The notes under the pieces were generated by a model. The model saw only the letters and a program-made list of their open reading frames with translations, made no database searches and had not been told where the DNA came from. Source: Deltaproteobacteria bacterium RBG_13_61_14 (GTDB lineage: Bacteria > RBG-13-61-14). From it: a stretch of DNA of 10,806 nucleotides. The stretch is taken from the NCBI GenBank assembly GCA_001797815.1, contig MGQK01000012.1, positions 18,400 to 29,205 on the forward strand, written 5' to 3'. Position 1 is the stretch's first letter; each line of letters starts with the position of its first letter. Of the stretch, positions 1 to 5,689 are shown one piece after another. The position numbers and the translations under genes were made by a program.

Positions 1-1
1 A

Positions 2-1771
2 GCGGCACCGCCGGTCCCTCCCCTGGAACAGCCGGCGCCGCCGCCGGCGGCCGGAACCCGAATCCTTTTAGTTGATTTCAATTGGACCGACGCGGCCAGC
101 AGCGTGGTGATCAAGAGCGACAAGCCGGTCAAATACGACCGGGTGGAAAACCCCACCGACCGCATTGTCAGCCTGCTCATCCACGACGCGGTGCTGCCCA
201 AGGAACTGGAGCGTTCGTTGGATACCTCCGAGTTCCAAAGCCCGGTGAACATGGTCTCTTCTTTCCAATCCACCACCGTGCCGCCGGAGGTCAACGTCAC
301 CGTCAGCCTGAATAACATGGTTCCCTCCAGCGTGCAGCAAAAAGGCGAGAGCTTGGTCATCCGGTTTGAAAATACCCCGGGGGGATTGGCCGCGCCGGAA
401 TTGGCCCCCTTCCCCACCGAAGGCGAGGCCGCCATCACCCCCACCCCGGGGGCGGCGGCGGCTCCCCAACCCCCGACCCGGGCTCCCGGGGCCGAGGAAT
501 ACGCGGGCGCTCCGATCTACCTGGACGCCAAGAACATGGATGTGCTGGATGCCTTGCGCCTGATTGCGGAAGTATCCGGCCTCAATATCATCACCGCGGA
601 TAACGTCAAGGGCCGGATCACCCTCAAGCTGGACAATGTTCCCTGGGACCAGGCCCTGGACATCATTCTCGAGACCAAGGGCCTGGGTATGGTGCACAAG
701 GGGAATATCATCCGGATCGCTCCCATTGAGCAGATCCTGGCGGAGCGATCGGCTGAGATCAAGCAGTTGGAAGACATGGAGAAGCTCAAGCCGATGAAAA
801 TGAAGATCGTCCCGGTTAACTACGGCAAGGCCACTGAGATCCAGGCGCGATTGAAGAGCGTCCTCAGCCCGCGGGGCAAGGCCGAGGTGGACCGGCGCAC
901 CAATTCCATTATCATCCGGGATATCGAGCAGAAGCTGGATGAAGCCGAAATGTTGATCGCCGCGCTGGATAGCCCCACGCCCCAGGTGCTGATCGAAGCC
1001 CGTATCGTCGAGGCCTCGGTCGGTGTCTCCCGCCAGATCGGCGTGCAATGGGGCGCTCATTACAATGCCGGACCGGCTTACGGCACCCCCACCGGCCTCA
1101 TGTTCCCCAGTTCGGCGAGCGTGGGAGGGGCCGTGCTGGGAGGAGTGCCGGCCGGGTCCGCCTCCACCGGAACCACCGGCTTATCCGGCGGCGGCGGGGC
1201 CATGGGCTTCAGTTTCGGGTCCCTCACCGGCGTGGCCGACCTCGACCTGGTGCTCCAGGCCCTGGAGACCCAGGACCAGGCCAAGGTGATCTCGTCCCCC
1301 CGGATCATGACCCTCAACAACGAAAAAGCCACCATCGAACAAGGCGTCACCATTCCCTATCCGCCCGCGGCCAGCTTGGGCGGCGCCGCCGCCACCTGGA
1401 CTTTTGTCGAGGCCTCGCTCCGGCTGGAAGTGGAGCCGCACGTGTCCGCGGACAGGTCCATCGTGCTCTCCGTCAAGGTTTCCAACAACCAGCCCAACCT
1501 GCGGGTGGTGTCGGGTGGCGCTCCTTCCATTGACAAAAAGGAAGCCAAGACCGAGATCCTGATCAAGGACGGCGATACCGCGGTCATTGGCGGGATCTAC
1601 AAGATCAATAAGAGCTCGCCCACCACCCAGGTGCCCTACTTGGGCAAGCTCCCGGTGATCGGCTACCTGTTCAAGAGCCGCTTCTATGAAAGCCGGAACG
1701 ACGAACTGCTGGTCTTCTTGACGCCCCGGATTATCGAGGCGACAACGCCGGCGGTAATGCGGGGAATCTGA
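2..1771 (+). CDS. pilQ: Type IV pilus secretin PilQ (5'-truncated)
   Basis: Outer-membrane secretin that forms the gated channel through which the type IV pilus leaves the periplasm. The frame is open from the left edge, so the signal peptide and any first AMIN domain are missing; a GTG at 104 is only an internal codon. Visible order: an AMIN domain (about 62-370, starting RILLVDFNW), an Ala/Pro-rich linker (about 400-500), an STN/N0 domain (about 508-730, with IYLDAKNMDVLDALRLIA), an N1 secretin_N domain (about 805-985, ending DEAEMLIAALDSP), then the secretin barrel from VLIEARIVEA. The barrel has the family signatures ISSPRIMTLNNEKATIEQG, EILIKDGDTAVIGGIY and VPYLGKLPVIGYLFKSR, ending in LLVFLTPRIIE. 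About 589 residues are present, and the C-terminal secretin domain is complete. A Gly-rich stretch around 1110-1200 fits the variable gate region. It is followed by two exported-protein genes that may belong to the same transcript. The family call is very secure. Confidence 0.96.
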   Translation, partial: AAPPVPPLEQPAPPPAAGTRILLVDFNWTDAASSVVIKSDKPVKYDRVENPTDRIVSLLIHDAVLPKELERSLDTSEFQSPVNMVSSFQSTTVPPEVNVTVSLNNMVPSSVQQKGESLVIRFENTPGGLAAPELAPFPTEGEAAITPTPGAAAAPQPPTRAPGAEEYAGAPIYLDAKNMDVLDALRLIAEVSGLNIITADNVKGRITLKLDNVPWDQALDIILETKGLGMVHKGNIIRIAPIEQILAERSAEIKQLEDMEKLKPMKMKIVPVNYGKATEIQARLKSVLSPRGKAEVDRRTNSIIIRDIEQKLDEAEMLIAALDSPTPQVLIEARIVEASVGVSRQIGVQWGAHYNAGPAYGTPTGLMFPSSASVGGAVLGGVPAGSASTGTTGLSGGGGAMGFSFGSLTGVADLDLVLQALETQDQAKVISSPRIMTLNNEKATIEQGVTIPYPPAASLGGAAATWTFVEASLRLEVEPHVSADRSIVLSVKVSNNQPNLRVVSGGAPSIDKKEAKTEILIKDGDTAVIGGIYKINKSSPTTQVPYLGKLPVIGYLFKSRFYESRNDELLVFLTPRIIEATTPAVMRGI

Positions 1772-1827
1772 GCCGGGGAAAAAATGAACCTTGGGGAAGC
1801 GAAAAAGCGGAAATGGAGGGAACGATA

Positions 1828-2418
1828 ATGATGAGAAAACGAGTGATTCAGGCCGGGATCGGGATCTTCCTCCTGGCCACCCTGCTGGCCTCGGGATGTG
1901 CGGAACCCAACTCGCCCGGGAGTGACAACGTCGCGGCCACCGGCGTGATGCTCCGCATCACCGATATCACGGCCGAAGACGGCGCCACCGGCGATAACGA
2001 GACCGATGTGATCATTCACATGTGCCAGGGCGGCGATTATGAGGATGGATTGTTCGATGTCAACATGACGGCGACGTTGCAGAATGATTCGCCTGGTGAG
2101 GGCGAGACCCAATCCACCAAGGTGACCATCGTCTCCTACACGGTCGAATATTTCAGCTCCGAACCCGGAGCCGTGGCCCTGCCCCCGGAGAGTGTGGTCA
2201 CCCAAACCCTGGTGATTAGCCCCGGCGGGACCTTCTCCTTCTCCGGGTTGCTCATGTCGGTGGACACCAAGCATGAATTCATTAGACGCGGCGGGGATCC
2301 CGGCATGATGCCTACCTACGAGGCCCGGGTTACCTTCTACGGGGTCAACGACTTCGGATATGTGGTCAAGGCCCGCGGGTCCACATATCTGGAAATCGCC
2401 GACTGGGACGTCTGCTAA
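1828..2418 (+). CDS. Small lipoprotein of unknown function, next to pilQ
   Basis: Predicted lipoprotein of 196 residues. The N-terminus MMRKRVIQAGIGIFLLA is followed by LLASGC, a good lipobox, giving a mature N-terminal Cys at residue 24. The start at 1828 is preferred over ATG 1813 because GGAGGG (1815-1820) lies 7 nt before it and because the signal peptide then starts cleanly with its basic residues; ATG 1831 is equally possible. The mature part is rich in Thr, Val and Gly and looks like a beta-sandwich: alternating hydrophobic runs such as TKVTIVSYTVEYF and YEARVTFYGVNDFGYVV. It ends in a C-terminal Cys. I do not recognise a named domain. It begins 56 nt after pilQ and ends 32 nt before the MopE-like gene, on the same strand, so a role at the cell surface or with the pilus secretin is a reasonable but unproven inference. 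Confidence 0.8.
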   Translation: MMRKRVIQAGIGIFLLATLLASGCAEPNSPGSDNVAATGVMLRITDITAEDGATGDNETDVIIHMCQGGDYEDGLFDVNMTATLQNDSPGEGETQSTKVTIVSYTVEYFSSEPGAVALPPESVVTQTLVISPGGTFSFSGLLMSVDTKHEFIRRGGDPGMMPTYEARVTFYGVNDFGYVVKARGSTYLEIADWDVC

Positions 2419-2450
2419 GCCGCTGGGGATCTGAAATCGAGAGGTGAACC

Positions 2451-3122
2451 ATGAAAGCGAAGCTCTTTTGGATCGGGTTTCTCGGAGTCATGCTGAGCCT
2501 GGCCTTGATCGGCCTGAACTGCCAGGGCGAACAGGAGGATCACTCCACCTTTGAGGCGCGCAGCCCCATCTGGAACCCCGGAACCCCCGTCCCCAGCCAG
2601 GACTTTTGCCACGATGGTCGCGACAACGACAGCGACGGCCTGGCGGATGAAAACGGCGTTCCGCCCGGGTGCGCGCCCGGGGCTAGCTGCATCTATGAGG
2701 CCGATCCCGGATGCCAGGTGGCCGGATCCACCGGCGAGGCCGCCTGTTCCGACAATCTTGATAACGACCGGGCCGATGATGAAATTGCATATTGGCTATT
2801 CTATGCTCCCAATCCGGTCCCCACCTTAATAGACAAGGCGGATCCTGGATGTTGGCTGTGCGGATGGTATTTCCTTCAACTAGATAGTGAAAACGCTTGG
2901 CATTTGGATAATCCGGAATGCTGCGACGGTGTGGACAATGATTGTGATGGAGACTTTGATTTTGAAGATGACAACTGCGTCGATTCGCTCTTTTACGAAG
3001 GCCCTCTGGAGGTCAAGGAGTGCAACGACGGCTTGGACAACGATGGGGACGGAGATATTGATACCGCGGATAGCGACTGCGCCGATATCTGCGGTGACGC
3101 CGAGGGCGCTCCCGCTCCATAA
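2451..3122 (+). CDS. Secreted Asp-rich protein with MopE-type metal-binding repeats, ended early by an in-frame TAA
   Basis: A 223-residue exported protein. The N-terminus MKAKLFWIGFLGVMLSLALIG is a signal peptide; the following LNCQ gives a Cys near the cleavage site, but Asn before the Cys makes a poor lipobox. GAGAGGTG (2439-2446) is a good ribosome site for ATG 2451. The mature protein has at least four Asp/Asn-rich loops of the type C-x-DG-x-DND-x-DG-x-x-D: FCHDGRDNDSDGLADE, CSDNLDNDRADDE, CCDGVDNDCDGDFD and CNDGLDNDGDGDIDTADSDC. This matches the 'putative metal-binding motif' family named for copper-binding MopE of Methylococcus capsulatus; similar D-x-D-x-DG loops elsewhere bind calcium, so the metal is uncertain. 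The paired cysteines suggest disulphides outside the cytoplasm. Part of the middle (about 2760-2960) is AT-richer than the flanks (28-29 G+C per 60 nt in the two lines counted). The reading frame continues past the TAA with the same repeat family (see next entry). Confidence 0.8.
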   Translation: MKAKLFWIGFLGVMLSLALIGLNCQGEQEDHSTFEARSPIWNPGTPVPSQDFCHDGRDNDSDGLADENGVPPGCAPGASCIYEADPGCQVAGSTGEAACSDNLDNDRADDEIAYWLFYAPNPVPTLIDKADPGCWLCGWYFLQLDSENAWHLDNPECCDGVDNDCDGDFDFEDDNCVDSLFYEGPLEVKECNDGLDNDGDGDIDTADSDCADICGDAEGAPAP

Positions 3123-3380
3123 ATCCGCTGCAACGGGGTGGACGAGAACGGCAACGGCATGGCCGACGATGCCCCGGACGCCGACAGCGATACCTTCGAC
3201 GTCTGCAACCCGGGGGATGCGGGTGACACCGACGGCAAGCTCGCGGACTGCATGGACTTGAATCCCTCGGTGAATCCCGGCGTCACCGAAGGCCCTTCCT
3301 TAGATCCCACCTGTTCGGACGGGCTGGATAATGATTGCGACGGCAATGTTGACGCGGACGATTCCCCGCCTTGTCCCTGA
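3123..3380 (+). pseudogene. In-frame 3' remainder of the MopE-like gene after the TAA at 3120-3122
   Basis: This stretch is in exactly the same frame as the gene before it and stays open for 85 codons to TGA at 3378-3380. It encodes more of the same repeat: CNGVDENGNGMADD, then ADCMDLNPSVNPGVTE, then CSDGLDNDCDGNVDADD. The 'DC-x-D-x-NPSVNPGVTE...C-DG-DNDCDG' order is the classic MopE-type unit, so this is the natural C-terminus of one protein of about 309 residues. On its own it lacks a signal peptide and a clear ribosome site; GTG 3138 and ATG 3159 are possible but unattractive starts. Most likely this is a recent nonsense mutation (one base, for example CAA or AAA to TAA) or a sequencing/assembly error; a tolerated truncation or low-level readthrough is also possible. 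Good coding quality after the stop argues that any loss is young. Confidence 0.72.
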
Positions 3381-3430
3381 GAAAGGCGGCATCGTCCCTT
3401 GAAGTAATTCATTCCCGAGACTTCAACCGC

Positions 3431-3467
3431 AAGGGTAGGGTGAGCCAGCTGTCCTACCCTTTTTATT
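3431..3467 (+). terminator. Intrinsic terminator closing the pilQ-MopE-like unit
   Basis: A perfect 9-bp stem, AAGGGTAGG (3431-3439) with CCTACCCTT (3453-3461), encloses a 13-nt loop and runs into TTTTATT on the + strand. It lies about 50 nt after the last stop (3378-3380) and before the next promoter, so it separates the pilus-related genes from the TPR-roadblock-aroQ unit. Confidence 0.85.
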
Positions 3468-3482
3468 GAACATTCCGCGGCA

Positions 3483-3511
3483 TTGACTTTTGTGGGCCGG
3501 TGCCTTAGATT
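3483..3511 (+). promoter_or_regulatory. Sigma70-type promoter for the TPR-roadblock-aroQ unit
   Basis: TTGACT (3483-3488, 5/6 to TTGACA) and TAGATT (3506-3511, 4/6 to TATAAT) are separated by exactly 17 nt. Transcription would start near 3518, leaving a leader of about 27 nt before ATG 3545. The AAGGAG at 3515-3520 would then sit at the transcript start and is too far from the ATG to be its ribosome site; AAGG at 3535-3538 is a better candidate. The place just after a strong terminator supports the call. Confidence 0.6.
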
Positions 3512-3544
3512 GGACAAGGAGAAAGCGGTTTTCCAAGGCTTGCC

Positions 3545-4831
3545 ATGGCTCTCGATCGCACAGCGCCGGGTCTGACCTTTCAAGCCCGGGCCGAAATTGA
3601 CAAGTATCTCTCCGCTTACGCCAAAGACCCCAAGTCGCGCGTGTTCGCGGCCCTGGCTGAGGCTTACCGCCGGGCCGGGATGAAGGAGGAAGCGATCAAG
3701 GTGGCGGAAGAGGGGCTCCGCTTTCACCCCAACCTCCCCAGCGCCCTGGTCACCCTCGGCCGCGCCTATTTCGAAGCCGGCGACTCGGCCAAGGCCCGCC
3801 CCCTGCTCGAGCGCGTGGCCCAGCAAAGCCCGGACAACCTCGCCGCCCAGCGGGCCCTGGCCGAACTTTACTTGCAGGCCGGTGAAACCCAATTGGCTCG
3901 CTCCGCCTTTCAGGCCATCCTCCGGGCCAATCCCGCTGACCCCGAGGCGCAAACCCGGCTCAAAGAACTTAACATGGGGTCAGACCCCAAAGTTAGCATT
4001 AACCTGCCGCCGCCAGCGCCGGCAGGACCGCCGGCGCCAGTGAGGGATCAGACGGCTTTAGGGGAGCGGGTGCCCTCACCCGCGCAACCACCCCAGCCCG
4101 CGCCGGTCCCTGCCCAGGCCGCGGCCCAGGAGAAGACCCAGGCCGCGCCTGTCGCCTCCATCCCGGCCATCCGGCCCGCGGCTTCGCCTCCAGAGCCTTC
4201 CCCGGCCCCGAAGCCGCTCAACGACCAGCAAAAGATTGACCTTTTCTTTGAAAGCGTGGACGTGACGCGCCCCGCTCCCGCGGCCACTAGTCTGGACTAC
4301 GAGGTCCGGAGCGCCCCCGAGATTTTTTCCGACCTGGAAGAGGAGAAGAAGCGGAGTCCCATCACCACCGAGACCCTGGCCCGCCTGCTCCTCAAACAGG
4401 GCTACCCGGACAAGGCGCGGGTGATTTTTGAGGAGATCCTGGCCGGGGATCCCTCCCGCCAGGAGCTGGCCCGGGAGGTTTCACACCTGCGGCAAGAGCT
4501 GGGCCTGCCCCCGCTCGACCCTTCGACCCTCTCCCGCCCGGTGCCGCCCCGGCCACCGGTCCCGCCTTCTCCCAAGCCGGCTCCCCCTGCTCCGAAGGGG
4601 GCGCGGGTGCCCTCCATGGCGCGGATGCCCTCCGTGGTGCAGGTGCCCACTGTGGTGCGGGTGCCCTCACCCGCACAACCGCCAAAATTTCCGCCGACCC
4701 GGCCCAAAGCCGCCAGCGCGGTGCCCTTAGTGGCGCGGGTGCCCTCACCCGCGAGTCCCCCCACCAAAATTGAAAAAATCGAAGCGTTGAAAAGTGTCCT
4801 GGAACACGTCAAGAAAGGAAAGAAACCATGA
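3545..4831 (+). CDS. TPR protein with long proline-rich linkers and palindrome-derived repeats
   Basis: A 428-residue protein with no signal peptide, so probably cytoplasmic. Residues about 12-142 form TPR-like helical hairpins (AALAEAYRRAGMKEEAIKVA; ALVTLGRAYFEAGDSAKARP; ALAELYLQAGETQLARSAF). A Pro/Ala-rich linker follows (about 150-225), then a second small helical region (about 230-330) with another TPR-like unit (LARLLLKQGYPDKARVIFEE). The tail is again Pro-rich, with 6-residue repeats RVPSMA-RMPSVV-QVPTVV-RVPSPA (residues 354-377), and ends in a basic helix ([17 protein letters not shown]). TPRs are protein-binding scaffolds; the partner is unknown, but the stop overlaps the start of the roadblock gene (ATGA, 4828-4831), suggesting the two products work together. 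Odd features are three identical in-frame DNA palindromes and a GGGGTCAGACCCC palindrome inside the gene, all falling in the linkers. The function is otherwise unrecognised. Confidence 0.88.
   Translation: MALDRTAPGLTFQARAEIDKYLSAYAKDPKSRVFAALAEAYRRAGMKEEAIKVAEEGLRFHPNLPSALVTLGRAYFEAGDSAKARPLLERVAQQSPDNLAAQRALAELYLQAGETQLARSAFQAILRANPADPEAQTRLKELNMGSDPKVSINLPPPAPAGPPAPVRDQTALGERVPSPAQPPQPAPVPAQAAAQEKTQAAPVASIPAIRPAASPPEPSPAPKPLNDQQKIDLFFESVDVTRPAPAATSLDYEVRSAPEIFSDLEEEKKRSPITTETLARLLLKQGYPDKARVIFEEILAGDPSRQELAREVSHLRQELGLPPLDPSTLSRPVPPRPPVPPSPKPAPPAPKGARVPSMARMPSVVQVPTVVRVPSPAQPPKFPPTRPKAASAVPLVARVPSPASPPTKIEKIEALKSVLEHVKKGKKP
3975..3989. repeat. GGGGTCAGACCCC palindrome inside the TPR gene
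   Basis: TGGGGTC-A-GACCCCA is a perfect palindrome with a single central base. It encodes part of M-G-S-D-P-K (residues 144-149) exactly where the TPR domain ends and the linker starts, and is followed by AAAGTTAGCATTAACC, which is AT-rich compared with the gene around it. Its first eight bases (GGGGTCAG) are shared with the elements at 6677 and 8423, so it looks like one member of a dispersed REP-type family. Confidence 0.55.
4066..4083. repeat. 18-nt palindromic repeat, copy 1, in the TPR gene
   Basis: GCGGGTGCCCTCACCCGC: two perfect 7-nt arms around CCCT. Read in frame it gives R-V-P-S-P-A (from residue 175) in the first Pro-rich linker. The flank CTTTAGGGGA resembles the CCTTAGTGGC before copy 3, so the repeated unit may begin about 10 nt earlier. 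Confidence 0.7.
4604..4675 (+). repeat. Four tandem 18-nt coding units ending in palindrome copy 2
   Basis: Four 18-nt units encode RVPSMA, RMPSVV, QVPTVV and RVPSPA (residues 354-377). The last overlaps the second exact copy of GCGGGTGCCCTCACCCGC (4657-4674); the first begins with the same GCGGGTGCCCTC half-site (4603-4614). The region looks like local duplication of the palindrome's coding unit followed by drift. Confidence 0.65.
4735..4752. repeat. 18-nt palindromic repeat, copy 3, in the TPR gene
   Basis: A third exact copy of GCGGGTGCCCTCACCCGC, again in the frame giving R-V-P-S-P-A (from residue 398), just before the C-terminal basic helix. Three identical copies within about 690 nt, all read in the same frame, are better explained by DNA-level copying than by protein selection alone. 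Confidence 0.7.
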
Positions 4832-5187
4832 TTTTTGATGAAATAGTCCAGAGCGCGATCGAGAACGTGCACGGCGGTCTGGCCGCGGTCATTATGGGCC
4901 GGGACGGCATCTCCCTCAGCCAGTTCATGGCCGAGAACGCCGAGGTGGACATTGAGACCCTGGGCATCGAATACGCCAACCTCTTTGCCGAGATCGGCAA
5001 GGCCGCGGAAACCCTGGGCTCCGGCTCGGTCCAGGAGGTCATGCTCCTCACCGATCAATACCAGATCGTGATCCGCTCCATCAACCCCGAATACTTCATG
5101 GCCCTGATCCTGGCCCCGGACGGCAACCTGGGCAAGGGCCGATTCCTGCTTCGGGTCTCCATCCCCAAGATCCTGGCCGAGCTATGA
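4828..5187 (+). CDS. Roadblock/LC7 domain protein (MglB-like)
   Basis: A 119-residue single-domain protein of the roadblock/LC7 family. It begins with the N-terminal helix [21 protein letters not shown], then the core strand [10 protein letters not shown], the second helix ([20 protein letters not shown]), and the paired strands [15 protein letters not shown] and [21 protein letters not shown]. The best known bacterial member, MglB, is the GTPase-activating partner of the Ras-like GTPase MglA, which sets cell polarity for type IV pilus motility. No mglA is seen in this window, so an MglB role is only a family-level suggestion; the partner could be the TPR protein whose stop it overlaps (ATGA, 4828-4831). 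AAGGAAA at 4815-4821 is a good ribosome site. The domain call is firm, the specific function is not. Confidence 0.88.
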   Translation: MIFDEIVQSAIENVHGGLAAVIMGRDGISLSQFMAENAEVDIETLGIEYANLFAEIGKAAETLGSGSVQEVMLLTDQYQIVIRSINPEYFMALILAPDGNLGKGRFLLRVSIPKILAEL

Positions 5188-5672
5188 GCCCCGCACCCGC
5201 TTCGCCCCGGAAACGCCGGACTCAACCCCGGCCGGCCGTGCTCGTGCTCCACGGCCCCAACCTCAACCTGCTCGGCCGGCGCGAGCCCGAGCACTACGGC
5301 ACCGCCACCCTCGCCCAGATTGATGCCGAGCTCAAGAAACTCGGCCGGGCGCTCAAACTCCGGGTGGAGTGCTTCCAGTCCAACCACGAGGGCGAGCTGG
5401 TCCAGAAAATCCAGCAGGCCCGCGGCCGCGTGGCCGCGATCCTGATCAACCCCGGCGGCTACACCCACACCAGCGTGGCCATCCGCGACGCTCTCGCCTT
5501 TACCGAGCTGCCGGTGATCGAGGTCCATCTCTCCAACCTCGCCAAACGGGAGGAATTCCGCAAACGCTCGCTCGTCTCCGACCTCGCCGTCGGAACCATC
5601 TCCGGCTTCGGCCCCCACAGCTACTTCCTCGCGCTGCGGGCCGCCGCCGCTATCCTCAAAACCCCCAAATAG
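5184..5672 (+). CDS. aroQ: Type II 3-dehydroquinate dehydratase AroQ
   Basis: Converts 3-dehydroquinate to 3-dehydroshikimate in the shikimate route to aromatic amino acids; a cytoplasmic, usually dodecameric enzyme. The 162-residue protein has every signature: [19 protein letters not shown] with the loop Arg33 and catalytic Tyr38, [20 protein letters not shown] with Asn89 and His95, VHLSN with catalytic His115, and REEFRKRS with Arg126. It is somewhat longer than usual because of a basic, Pro-rich N-terminal extension of about 17 residues ([17 protein letters not shown]). The start is at the ATGA overlap with the roadblock gene (5184-5187); there is no strong ribosome site, so coupling to the gene before is likely. 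It is the last gene of the unit; tsaD follows after 17 nt. Confidence 0.95.
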   Translation: MSPAPASPRKRRTQPRPAVLVLHGPNLNLLGRREPEHYGTATLAQIDAELKKLGRALKLRVECFQSNHEGELVQKIQQARGRVAAILINPGGYTHTSVAIRDALAFTELPVIEVHLSNLAKREEFRKRSLVSDLAVGTISGFGPHSYFLALRAAAAILKTPK

Positions 5673-5675
5673 CTT

Positions 5676-5681
5676 TATACT
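5676..5681 (+). promoter_or_regulatory. Possible -10 box for tsaD, implying a very short or absent leader
   Basis: TATACT (5/6 to TATAAT) lies 8 nt before the tsaD ATG at 5690, in a short AT-rich gap. A start site 6-8 nt downstream would put the transcript's first base at or next to the ATG, and no Shine-Dalgarno sequence is visible (CTAGTTCTGG precedes the ATG). The -35 region at 17-nt spacing (TCCTCA) is poor, so this is tentative. Confidence 0.3.
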
Positions 5682-5689
5682 AGTTCTGG

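Noticed and set aside
2451-3380. Recoding of TAA as an amino acid in this organism
   Set aside because: Genes with firm family lengths here contain no in-frame TAA, and TAA ends the neighbouring lipoprotein gene at a sensible place; one internal TAA is not enough to propose a new code.
4066-4752. The repeated 18-mer considered as a CRISPR array
   Set aside because: Spacing is irregular, copies lie within one conserved reading frame, and there are no cas genes nearby.
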